Source of the DNA: a bacterium | GTDB lineage: Bacteria; RBG-13-66-14 | DNA length: 11,939 nt | Assembly (NCBI GenBank): GCA_021107695.1 | Contig: JAIOSI010000064.1 | Coordinates: 1-11,939 of the forward strand | Reading direction: 5' to 3' | Part shown: positions 7,144-11,939 of the stretch, one piece after another | Layout of the letters: every line of letters starts with the position of its first letter | Position numbering within the stretch: position 1 is the stretch's first letter | Notes under the pieces: generated by a model | The model's input: only the letters and a program-made list of their open reading frames with translations | Database searches by the model: none | What the model was told of the DNA's origin: nothing | Position numbers and translations under genes: made by a program

Positions 7144-7166
7144 AAATCCCCCATGATGGGGGATTT
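7144..7166. other. Perfect GC-rich hairpin in the divergent intergenic region
   Basis: AAATCCCCC (7144-7152) and GGGGGATTT (7158-7166) form a perfect 9-base stem around ATGAT; the loop closes further with an A-T pair. On the plus strand TTTTGTT follows it, so it resembles an intrinsic terminator. But it lies between two divergent promoters with no gene running into it, so what it would terminate is unclear. The 351-base gap from 6996 to 7346 otherwise holds the EIIA promoter and the two plus-strand promoters; I see no small gene in it. Confidence 0.5.
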
Positions 7167-7189
7167 TGTTCTCATTGTAATCAGTCCGC

Positions 7190-7218
7190 TTGACAGTGAG
7201 GAATATTGCCGCTATGCT
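7190..7218 (+). promoter_or_regulatory. Candidate sigma70 promoter upstream of the propeller gene
   Basis: A perfect -35 TTGACA (7190-7195) is followed after 17 bases by TATGCT (7213-7218, 4 of 6 to TATAAT). The transcript would begin near 7225 and reach the GTG at 7347 after about 120 bases. It lies upstream of, and in the same direction as, the sigma54-type site at 7272. Confidence 0.5.
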
Positions 7219-7271
7219 GTTGACGCTGGAGTGGCGGTACTTTAGATGCTTATTTTCGATATTGATAAAAC

Positions 7272-7287
7272 TGGCACGATTATTGCG
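7272..7287 (+). promoter_or_regulatory. Sigma54-type -24/-12 promoter
   Basis: TGGCACG-N4-TTGC (7272-7286) matches the sigma54 (RpoN) consensus over the core, with the invariant GG and GC exactly 10 bases apart. Transcription would start near 7298, 49 bases before the GTG start at 7347. Sigma54 promoters need an AAA+ enhancer-binding protein; no such gene or obvious binding site is in the window. Confidence 0.6.
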
Positions 7288-7366
7288 TTGTAATTCAGTG
7301 GAGACACTCGCTCTGCTGTTAAAGCTATCTGCCTGAGGGGACTGAAGTGAAGAAACTAATCGTAAT

Positions 7367-8278
7367 GTGCTGGTTACCTTTTCCGTGGTTGGTGCCGGAG
7401 CTTGGGTTATTGAGACGGTGGATTCTGGTAGTGGTTATCGGGGGTGCCACTCACTTGTGCTTGACTCCTTGGATCATCCGAATATTTCGTATTTCGGAGT
7501 CACTGGTCTAAAGTTCGCTCGCTGGGATGGCTCTGATTGGCAGATAGAAACTGTGGATTCCTCAATTGACTCTGTTCTGGATACCTCGCTCGCTCTAGAT
7601 TCATTGGGCAATCCTCACATTGCTTATCGCGCTTTCACCACCTCTGACGATACGCATTCCTTCAAATATGCCCGTTGGGATGGAACTACCTGGCAGATAG
7701 AAACTCTCAGTACAGCAGATCATGAATACTTTACTTCCCTGACATTAGATTCTACCGATAGACCGCATATAGCATATCTTGCAGGTAGTGGTAGTTATCA
7801 ACTAATGTATGCAACTAGGAATGATACTGGTTGGATATTTGAAGCGATTGACTCAGCTGGACATCCTGCCGATAGTTATAGCAAACCATCTCTAGCGATA
7901 GACTCTATAGACAATCCACATATATCATATTTTGATCATGTTGGTGATCCTCAGGATCCAGGATACATAAAGTATGCTTACAGGGATGGCTCTACATGGC
8001 ATACGGAAGCTGTCTTTGATACAATTTATAGTGCAAAAACTTGCATTGCATTAAATACCTCAAATAACCCCTCTATCATTGCCACCCATTTTGCGGGGGA
8101 GAGTACGTACCATCATATGATAGAGGGTCATTGGTACTATGAGTATCCGGGCTTTAGTACTTTTCATTCGCCATCACTAGCACTAGATTCTCTAAATAGT
8201 CCCCATGTAACATACAAGGATTATGATGGGGAATATAATCTCTCCTACGCTCATAAAATTGGTTCCTTTGGGAAATAG
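7367..8278 (+). CDS. Propeller gene, first open segment (repeats 1-6)
   Basis: The largest uninterrupted frame of the broken propeller gene, 303 codons from an internal GTG that has no ribosome binding site; translation more likely starts at 7347 in another frame. It holds six repeats of about 45-55 residues. Each begins with a Trp (WVIETVDS, WQIETVDS, WQIETLST, WIFEAIDS, WHTEAVFD, WYYEYPGF), has a core like SLALDSLDNPHISY, and ends in KYARWDGS. Repeats 5 and 6 are the most divergent. The pattern fits beta-propeller blades of an extracellular protein; no catalytic residues are evident. From about 7700 onward the DNA is AT-rich, with codons such as ATA and TTA that are rare in neighbouring genes. 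It ends at a TAG in the middle of the last blade. Confidence 0.6.
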   Translation: MLVTFSVVGAGAWVIETVDSGSGYRGCHSLVLDSLDHPNISYFGVTGLKFARWDGSDWQIETVDSSIDSVLDTSLALDSLGNPHIAYRAFTTSDDTHSFKYARWDGTTWQIETLSTADHEYFTSLTLDSTDRPHIAYLAGSGSYQLMYATRNDTGWIFEAIDSAGHPADSYSKPSLAIDSIDNPHISYFDHVGDPQDPGYIKYAYRDGSTWHTEAVFDTIYSAKTCIALNTSNNPSIIATHFAGESTYHHMIEGHWYYEYPGFSTFHSPSLALDSLNSPHVTYKDYDGEYNLSYAHKIGSFGK

Positions 8279-8400
8279 ACGTTATAGATTCTCTGGATTT
8301 TCATGGCGGACAACCATCATTAGCAATCGACTCTTTGGACAATCCTCACATCTCATATTACGATGCCAGTAATTATAGCCTCAAATACGCCTATTGGGAT
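7403..8400 (+). repeat. Seven tandem protein repeats (beta-propeller blades)
   Basis: Seven units of about 45-55 codons, each opening with a Trp codon. Units 1-6 are in one frame; unit 7 (WEIDVIDS ... SLAIDSLDNPHISYYD ... LKYAYWD) is in the frame -1 to it, after the disruption near 8268. The unit consensus is roughly W-x-IE-x-VDS, S-L-A-L-D-S-x-x-N-P-H-I-S-Y, then K-Y-A-x-x-D-G-S. Seven is the commonest blade number for a closed propeller. Confidence 0.7.
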
Positions 8401-8976
8401 CCTGATGCCTCGGGCGTTGACGATATTTTCCTCACTGCTGAGGCTGCGGACGAGGGCGTGCTGCTGAGTTGGTCAATTGTCGGTGATGAGCCTGCCGAAC
8501 TCAGTGTCCTTCGTGGACTGACCCAAAATGGGACACCACTGTCCCAAAATGATACAGTTGTCCTGAGTGGTGAACTGTCCGGTTCGGCGACGAGCTGGCT
8601 CGATGTCTCCGCCAAGGCTGGCGTGGAATACGCGTATTATCGAGAGGTTACGGAGCTTGACGGAACCGTCAGCCGCGTTGGTCCTTCTGAGATAGTCGTT
8701 CAGGGAGCAGTCAGCGAGCTGACCCTGAGCGATCCGTACCCCAACCCGGCAAGCTCTGCCCTGACAATCAACTACGAACTGGTTACCAACAGTGCAATCA
8801 GTCTGAGCGTCTATGACCTATCCGGTCGTCTGGTCGAGACTCTGGTCAGCGGCGAACAGACCGCCGGACGGCATTCCGTAAGCTGGGATAGCTCAGTTGC
8901 CGCGACGGGAGTCTATCTGATTCGCTTGGAAGCAGCAGGCGAAGCAATTACGAAAAGAGCGGTGATTAGCCGGTAA
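8335..8976 (+). CDS. Propeller gene, second open segment (end of blade 7, Fn3-like region, T9SS-type sorting domain)
   Basis: The open frame continues from upstream of 8281; the TTG at 8335 has no ribosome binding site and is unlikely to be a true start. It encodes the end of the seventh blade (NPHISYYDASNYSLKYAYWD). Next is about 95 residues of beta-rich sequence resembling a fibronectin III-type domain (VLLSWSIVGDEPAELSVLRG). The last 80 or so residues have the hallmark of the type IX (Por) sorting or FlgD-like domain: LSDPYPNPASSALTINYEL, then SVYDLSGRLVETLVSGEQTAG, WDSS and GVYLIRLEA. Such domains direct export across the outer membrane and surface attachment in FCB-group bacteria. The part after 8400 is GC-rich, unlike the repeats. 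The stop is followed by a hairpin terminator at 8991-9020. Confidence 0.75.
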   Translation: MDNPHISYYDASNYSLKYAYWDPDASGVDDIFLTAEAADEGVLLSWSIVGDEPAELSVLRGLTQNGTPLSQNDTVVLSGELSGSATSWLDVSAKAGVEYAYYREVTELDGTVSRVGPSEIVVQGAVSELTLSDPYPNPASSALTINYELVTNSAISLSVYDLSGRLVETLVSGEQTAGRHSVSWDSSVAATGVYLIRLEAAGEAITKRAVISR

Positions 8977-8990
8977 GGTTTGATTGTGAT

Positions 8991-9020
8991 TGTAGGGGTA
9001 CGGCACGCCGTACCCTTTTT
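8991..9020 (+). terminator. Intrinsic terminator formed by a half copy of the repeat element
   Basis: TGTAGGGG leads into the near-perfect palindrome GGGTACGGC-AC-GCCGTACCC (8996-9015), followed at once by TTTTT (9016-9020). It begins 14 bases after the propeller gene stop and has the form of a Rho-independent terminator. The opening TGTAGGGG and the CCCTTT after the stem match the left half of the bipartite elements at 1072 and 10893, so this appears to be a single-hairpin version of that family. Confidence 0.75.
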
Positions 9021-9055
9021 CATTTGATGATTCCTGTCCACCTTAAATATCGCCC

Positions 9056-9084
9056 TTGTAAAATCGCACGAATAAGTGTAGAAT
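9056..9084 (+). promoter_or_regulatory. Candidate sigma70 promoter of the DUF1858 pair
   Basis: TTGTAA (9056-9061, 4 of 6) and TAGAAT (9079-9084, 5 of 6) are separated by exactly 17 bases. Transcription would start near 9091, giving a leader of about 60 bases to the GTG at 9152. The leader contains ATTCACAC twice. Confidence 0.5.
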
Positions 9085-9151
9085 ACCCGAACGAACATTC
9101 ACACAAGCTAAAACAACTGGCGCAAAGTCAGCGATTCACACGGAGGAAACC

Positions 9152-9364
9152 GTGGCAGAAGAACTCATCAGCAAAGACATGATCATCGAAGAGGTCGTCC
9201 GGAAGTACCCAAAAACCGTTCCCGTTTTCATGGCGCACGGTCTGCACTGCATTGGCTGCCATGTGGCGAACTTTGAAACCGTTGAACAGGGCGCGACGGG
9301 GCATGGAATGACCGATATCACTCCCCTGATGAACGATCTTAACAAGGTCGCCAGCGAAGAGTAG
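9152..9364 (+). CDS. DUF1858 (hybrid-cluster-associated disulfide redox) small protein
   Basis: A 70-residue soluble protein of the DUF1858 family, also described as the hybrid-cluster-protein-associated disulfide redox domain. The signature is clear: HGLHCIGCHVANFETVEQGA, with Cys33 and Cys36 forming a CxxC, then GHG and a C-terminal helix (MNDLNKVASEE). The N-terminal part ISKDMIIEEVVRKYP is the usual helix-turn entry of the fold. The start is a GTG with GGAGG 5 bases upstream. A second protein of the same type starts 10 bases after its stop, so the two form an operon ended by the terminator at 9597-9631. The CxxC pair could carry a disulfide or bind a metal; the biochemical function of the family is not settled. 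No hybrid cluster protein gene is in the window. Confidence 0.88.
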   Translation: MAEELISKDMIIEEVVRKYPKTVPVFMAHGLHCIGCHVANFETVEQGATGHGMTDITPLMNDLNKVASEE

Positions 9365-9374
9365 GGGAATACCG

Positions 9375-9578
9375 ATGAAAGAGCCGCTCTCGCCAGATAT
9401 GACCGTGGGGAGACTGCTGGAGGAGCATCCGGAGCTGACTGCGATTGTGGAGGAAATTCTCTCCGCTAATTGCCAGAACTGTCCGGCGGCTCACAACGAG
9501 ACCCTCCGGCTCTCGGCAATGCTCCACGGCGCGGAACTGAACGAGCTGCTGCGGCGGCTGGAGACGGCTCGACGATAA
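9375..9578 (+). CDS. Second DUF1858-like CxxC small protein
   Basis: A 67-residue protein related to the preceding gene product: LSPDMTVGRLLEEHPELTAI matches its N-terminal helix, and ANCQNCPAAHNETLRLSAMLHG matches the signature with Cys33 and Cys36 at the same residue numbers. It lacks the GLHC-GCH form and has more Leu and Arg in the C-terminal helix (ELNELLRRLETARR), so the two copies have diverged and may pair with each other or with different partners. The ATG is preceded by AGGGGA overlapping the upstream stop region, which fits coupled translation. A strong terminator follows 18 bases after the stop. DUF1858-like identity is fairly sure; function unknown. Confidence 0.82.
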   Translation: MKEPLSPDMTVGRLLEEHPELTAIVEEILSANCQNCPAAHNETLRLSAMLHGAELNELLRRLETARR

Positions 9579-9596
9579 ATGAGATACAATTTACGG

Positions 9597-9631
9597 AAAA
9601 AAGAGGTGTCCAAGCGGGACACCTCTTTTTT
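9597..9631 (+). terminator. Strong intrinsic terminator after the DUF1858 pair
   Basis: GAGGTGTCC (9603-9611) pairs with GGACACCTC (9617-9625) around a 5-base loop, AAGCG. The stem is extended by six A before and six T after it, a 15-pair structure ending in TTTTTT. The A run on the other side would also let it act on minus-strand transcripts. Confidence 0.9.
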
Positions 9632-9708
9632 ACCCTTGACTTGAATGGATTAGTCAGCTAGCTTACAGACAGTAAGGGAGAGGAATGTTAATTTCTTCCG
9701 GGCTGCGC

Positions 9709-9714
9709 TATAAT
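9709..9714 (+). promoter_or_regulatory. Possible -10 box of the cupredoxin-like gene
   Basis: A perfect TATAAT lies 37 bases before the ATG at 9751. No convincing -35 stands 16-18 bases upstream. An alternative in the same gap is TTGACT (9636-9641) with TAGCTT (9659-9664) at 17 bases spacing. The gap 9632-9750 also has a short inverted repeat, CTTAC/GTAAG (9662-9676). Confidence 0.35.
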
Positions 9715-9750
9715 ATCAGGGAGTTTGATGAGTCATCCAGGAGGTAGATC

Positions 9751-10110
9751 ATGAGACGCATTGTTGTGTTCTTGCTGCTGATTCTCGTCGTCGCGGGCTT
9801 CGCGGAGACCCATGACGTCAGCATCGGCGACCATTTTTTCACCCCCCAGACGGTTACTATCGTCGCTGGCGACCGGGTTCGCTGGACGAACAACGGCAGC
9901 GTGGATCATCAGGTTTACGGAACCGGTGGATTGTGGGATTCCGGAGTGCTGAACCCCGGAGACACCTACACCAGGACATTTAGCATGGAGGGAACCTTCA
10001 CCTATTACGACCTTCTCCACACCCAGGCTACCGGGACGGTGCAGGTCGATCCCCTTATCGCCATCGAGGAAGCAAGCTGGGGTTGGATACGACACCTCTT
10101 CCAGCCATAG
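9751..10110 (+). CDS. Exported cupredoxin-like (plastocyanin-fold) protein lacking the copper Cys and Met
   Basis: A 119-residue protein with a signal peptide (MRRIVVFLLLILVVAGFA, likely cut after residue 18), so it acts outside the cytoplasm. The body follows the small blue copper pattern: FTPQTVTIVAGDRVRWTNNG (30-49), VDHQVY with the first His ligand (His53), SGVLNPGDTYTRTF, and a closing GTFTYYDLLH...TGTVQV. In true plastocyanin-like proteins that last loop reads C-x-x-H-x-x-M. Here the positions are Asp87, His90 and Ala93, so the type-1 Cys and Met ligands are gone. A 19-residue tail (PLIAIEEASWGWIRHLFQP) follows the fold. AGGAGGT precedes the ATG. It may bind a different metal, bind copper in a type-2 manner, or be structural. 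It stands alone between a terminator and ruvA. Confidence 0.8.
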   Translation: MRRIVVFLLLILVVAGFAETHDVSIGDHFFTPQTVTIVAGDRVRWTNNGSVDHQVYGTGGLWDSGVLNPGDTYTRTFSMEGTFTYYDLLHTQATGTVQVDPLIAIEEASWGWIRHLFQP

Positions 10111-10143
10111 ATTTTCCTTAACTCACCCTTTAGCGGTCGACTC

Positions 10144-10152
10144 TGGTAAAAT
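10144..10152 (+). promoter_or_regulatory. Possible extended -10 promoter of ruvA
   Basis: TG-G-TAAAAT (10144-10152) is an extended -10 motif 34 bases after the cupredoxin stop and about 98 bases before the ruvA ATG. No good -35 is seen, which is normal for extended -10 promoters. The leader is AT-rich and carries TGATAGCTCCATTG at 10180, which recurs with one change over the ruvA start codon at 10251. Confidence 0.35.
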
Positions 10153-10249
10153 CACCGCTGTTTGTGATCGAACCTGATTTGATAGCTCCATTGAAGACAA
10201 CTCCATTAATGTCGAGTGCGATTGAGGGTAGGTTGAGTAAAGGTCTTCC

Positions 10250-10870
10250 ATGATAGCTTCATTGCGCGGCAAGATTATTGTTCTGGAGCAGGAGCGGGTG
10301 GTTCTGGAGGTTGGGGGAGTTGGTTATGAGTGTTCTATCCCCCTGGTAGTTTACGTGAAGCTGCGTAAGCTCCCACCCGACGACACCCTGACCCTGCTTA
10401 CCGAGATGGTCTATAGCGAGAAGAACGGCCCGGCTCTCTACGGCTTTTTACAGCCGGGGGAGCGGGTCGTCTTTCGTCTGCTACTTTCCGGTTCAGGGGT
10501 TGGGCAGCGCACCGCCCTGGCGGCTCTCTCTGCCCTGAGTCCGGAGGAACTGGCACGGGCATTGGCTGTGGGCGATGAGCGGCTGCTCTGCCGGATTCCC
10601 GGAATCGGTAAGAAGACCGCCGCCAAACTCTGTTTGGAGCTAAAGGAACGCGCGGCAAAGCTCACCGACAGCATCATAACCGACCCCGGTACCGGGGGGA
10701 GTTCACGCTCCGATGCCCTGGCGGCTCTGCTGGCTTTGGGATACAATCGTGTCGTAGCAGAAGAGGCGGTCGCCGCCGCCCTGAGCGGGTCTGACGCTGA
10801 TCCTGCCGAGAGTCCGACAGACGACAGCGTAGAAAAGCTGATTAGCCGGGCATTGTCTCACCTGAAGTAA
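10250..10870 (+). CDS. ruvA: Holliday junction branch migration protein RuvA
   Basis: A 206-residue protein matching RuvA along its length (E. coli RuvA has 203). Domain I has the family start MIASLRGKI and VLEVGGVGYECSIP (18-31). Domain II carries two helix-hairpin-helix motifs: SGSGVGQRTALA at about 80-91 and the very typical RIPGIGKKTAAKL at 115-127. A linker rich in Gly, Ser and Asp leads to domain III (ALAALLALGYNRVVAEEAV), which binds RuvB. The tetramer binds Holliday junctions and loads RuvB for branch migration in recombination repair. The acidic pin reads SEKNG where E. coli has RED (Glu55, Asp56), so only one acidic residue remains. AAAGG precedes the ATG. Neither ruvB nor ruvC is adjacent; the next gene is convergent. 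Confidence 0.96.
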   Translation: MIASLRGKIIVLEQERVVLEVGGVGYECSIPLVVYVKLRKLPPDDTLTLLTEMVYSEKNGPALYGFLQPGERVVFRLLLSGSGVGQRTALAALSALSPEELARALAVGDERLLCRIPGIGKKTAAKLCLELKERAAKLTDSIITDPGTGGSSRSDALAALLALGYNRVVAEEAVAAALSGSDADPAESPTDDSVEKLISRALSHLK

Positions 10871-10892
10871 GAGGCAGTGTTTCGCAAGATTT

Positions 10893-10958
10893 GCAGGGGC
10901 GTAGCGTGCTGCGCCCTTTGTCCAATCAGAAAAGGGCGAACACAAGATTCGCCCCTGC
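10893..10958. repeat. Bipartite two-hairpin repeat element, copy 3 (between convergent genes)
   Basis: A 66-base element with inverted ends GCAGGGGC (10893-10900) and GCCCCTGC (10951-10958). The left hairpin is GGGCGTAGC/GCTGCGCCC with one T-G wobble; the right is GGGCGAA/TTCGCCC with a 7-base loop. The two are joined by a spacer opening CCCTTT and closing AAAAGGG. It lies between the stops of ruvA and the convergent isomerase gene. With CCCTTT after the left stem on the plus strand, and the mirror image on the minus strand, it probably ends transcription from both sides. Confidence 0.8.
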
Positions 10959-10970
10959 TAATTTTACGGT

Positions 10971-10987
10971 GCAACGCGCCGCGTTGC
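10971..10987 (-). other. Short hairpin at the 3' end of the isomerase gene
   Basis: GCAACGC (10971-10977) and GCGTTGC (10981-10987) form a perfect 7-base stem with a 3-base loop, ending on the first base of the isomerase stop codon. No T run follows on the minus strand, so it is probably a 3'-end protecting hairpin or chance rather than a terminator. Confidence 0.4.
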
Positions 10988-11919
10988 TAGTTATCCAGCG
11001 ATGGGGTTGGATCCTCGATCTCAGCCTCGGTACGGTCGTTATAAGCGTCCATCTTCGCTACCGGATCGGAATCAATGTAGATTGAGATCTGCTCGCGGAG
11101 TCCGTCCATGTACTCGTCCTCACGTTGTTTGTAGAGATCAGCAAAGGCGCGGTCTTTAAGTACATCGTAGCCAACGCCCTCCGGCATCAGGTAATCTCCC
11201 GGCTGCACGTGGTCTTTAATCAGGATAATCGCCCAACGGACACCACCGCTGCCGCTGTCGTAGGGAATTGGCGCGGAGATTTTACCCTGCGGGATGGCGT
11301 TTGCCGCCGACCAGAGTTCCGGCTTCAGGCGGGTAGAGTTCAAATAGCCCCGGTCGCCCCCCTTGGGCTGTGATGGTCCCAAACTCCAGACTTGGGCAAC
11401 GGCGCGGAAGTTTGAGCCATCGGGGTTGAGCTTCTCGGTAACCTGCCAGGCACTTGCCTCATCCTCACGCTCGATAACCCAGAACCAGACCTGCTCGCTG
11501 GGAGAGCGGAAGGTCTCCTTGTTCTCCTCGTAGAAGGCGATGGCATTGGCCTCGGTCATCTCCGGAAGGTGGTCGAGGACATCACGCTTAAAAAGCTCAC
11601 CCCGCAGGATGGTCAGCGATTGCCGCTCCAGCACCCAGGCGATGTTATCCTCTTTGTCGATCTCCTGACGGCGGGCTTCCTGCAGAATCAGCTGCGAGCG
11701 AATCCAGCCGTTGATGACCATTTCCGCCTTGGGGAAGAGCATCGAGGTAGATTTAGCCTCCAGCTGGAGCCTCCCGACATCACGCTTGGTAAGAATGGCA
11801 TCGCCCACGCGGGCAACGATGGCGTTGGCATCGGTGGGGTCGAATTCGCCATCCCCACCGCCACAGCTAATCAGAAAGACGGAGACGACGAGCAACAACA
11901 ACAGAGTTTTTTTCAGCAC
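10987..11919 (-). CDS. Parvulin-like peptidyl-prolyl isomerase lipoprotein (SurA/PrsA type)
   Basis: This 310-residue protein starts with a lipoprotein signal (MLKKTLLLLLVVSVFLISC), lipobox LISC with Cys19, followed by GGG. With Gly rather than Asp after the Cys it would go to the outer membrane under the E. coli rule. A SurA-like helical N-domain follows (VARVGDAILTKRDVGRL, 35-51; INGWIRSQLILQEARRQEID, 69-88). The rotamase domain is about 140-235, with the key pattern GGDRGYLNSTRLKPELW (187-203) and AIPQGKISAPIPYD. Such proteins help outer-membrane or exported proteins fold in the periplasm. The chosen start is a GTG with AAAGGGAG 6 bases upstream. The C-terminal tail (after 285) is acidic and probably disordered. 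No SurA or LptD partner gene is visible, and the gene ends convergent to ruvA. Confidence 0.85.
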   Translation of the reverse strand: MLKKTLLLLLVVSVFLISCGGGDGEFDPTDANAIVARVGDAILTKRDVGRLQLEAKSTSMLFPKAEMVINGWIRSQLILQEARRQEIDKEDNIAWVLERQSLTILRGELFKRDVLDHLPEMTEANAIAFYEENKETFRSPSEQVWFWVIEREDEASAWQVTEKLNPDGSNFRAVAQVWSLGPSQPKGGDRGYLNSTRLKPELWSAANAIPQGKISAPIPYDSGSGGVRWAIILIKDHVQPGDYLMPEGVGYDVLKDRAFADLYKQREDEYMDGLREQISIYIDSDPVAKMDAYNDRTEAEIEDPTPSLDN

Positions 11920-11939
11920 GGTTGGCTCCCTTTGACGAG

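Larger units (their letters stand above)
7347..8976 (+). pseudogene. Secreted seven-repeat beta-propeller protein with T9SS-type sorting domain, broken by two frame disruptions
   Basis: Read as one gene, this would encode about 543 residues. The start is a GTG at 7347, preceded by GAGGGG 6 bases upstream, giving VKKLIVMCWLPF, a typical signal peptide start. That frame must shift by -1 near 7376-7382 (CCTTTTCC) to continue as SVVGAGA-WVIETVDS, which completes a signal peptide with an AxA-like cleavage site. A second -1 shift is needed near 8265-8272 (CCTTTGGG), where GSF is followed in the other frame by WEIDVIDS. One added T at each T run restores one frame with exactly seven repeats, then a fibronectin-like region and a sorting domain. 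The intact design argues for sequencing or assembly errors or very recent mutation rather than old decay. The two open segments are listed separately. Confidence 0.7.

Noticed and set aside
7370..8280. Programmed -1 ribosomal frameshifting as the explanation for both breaks in the propeller gene
   Set aside because: Neither site has a classical X-XXY-YYZ heptamer in the right frame, and I see no stimulatory structure. Two such events in one gene are unlikely, so error or mutation is simpler.
10180..10264. Direct repeat TGATAGCTYCATTG before and over the ruvA start
   Set aside because: Only two imperfect copies 71 bases apart with no further structure; likely chance.
10891..11085. Plus-strand open frame of 64 codons after ruvA
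   Set aside because: It is translated from the repeat element and the antisense of the isomerase gene; no coding character.
1..11939. CRISPR array, tRNA, rRNA, riboswitch, insertion sequence or prophage
   Set aside because: No regularly spaced identical repeats, no cloverleaf with T-arm bases, no transposase or integrase motifs, and no recognised riboswitch core were seen on either strand.

Overview
The window looks like chromosomal DNA of an uncultured Gram-negative bacterium. Three things suggest this: a lipoprotein with a lipobox, a secreted protein ending in a type IX secretion (Por/FlgD-like) sorting domain, and a GC-rich base composition. The sorting domain points to the Fibrobacteres-Chlorobi-Bacteroidetes (FCB) side of the tree or a related candidate phylum. 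No 16S or other placing marker is present, so this is only a lean. I see no tRNA, rRNA, CRISPR array, transposase or phage gene.

Left arm (1-6995), all on the minus strand, in transcription order from 6995 down: a PTS EIIA-type regulator; a first ArsB/NhaD-type ion permease; a stand-alone protein with two CBS domains; two more paralogous permeases; a FetA-like ATPase; a FetB-like permease; and the start of an unrecognised gene cut by the window edge. The EIIA gene has a good sigma70-like promoter. A second promoter lies between EIIA and the first permease, and a palindrome overlaps its -10. The three permeases have nearly identical length and topology. The first differs from the other two at the same position in both halves of its pseudo-symmetric fold. 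Two small sensory proteins (phosphorylatable EIIA, nucleotide-binding CBS) with three paralogous transporters and an iron-export-type ABC pair suggest a regulated ion or metal homeostasis cluster.

Divergent region (6996-7346): a 351-base gap holding the EIIA promoter on the minus strand, a perfect GC-rich hairpin, and, on the plus strand, a sigma70-like promoter followed by a near-perfect sigma54 promoter. These drive a secreted seven-repeat beta-propeller gene (7347-8976). That gene is broken by two -1 frame disruptions, each repaired by one extra T in a T run. Its repeat section is clearly AT-rich compared with its own C-terminus and the neighbouring genes.

Right arm, plus strand: two adjacent small DUF1858-type CxxC proteins (9152-9578) closed by a strong terminator; a small exported cupredoxin-like protein that lacks the type-1 copper Cys and Met ligands (9751-10110); and ruvA (10250-10870) with an altered acidic pin and no ruvB or ruvC beside it. 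Convergent to ruvA is a parvulin-like peptidyl-prolyl isomerase lipoprotein (10987-11919, minus).

Across the window, gene boundaries carry a dispersed repeat. It is a bipartite element of two hairpins bounded by inverted GTAGGGGC-type ends (1072-1137, 1843-1922, 10893-10958), plus a half copy at 8991-9020. The stem sequences differ between copies but keep base pairing.
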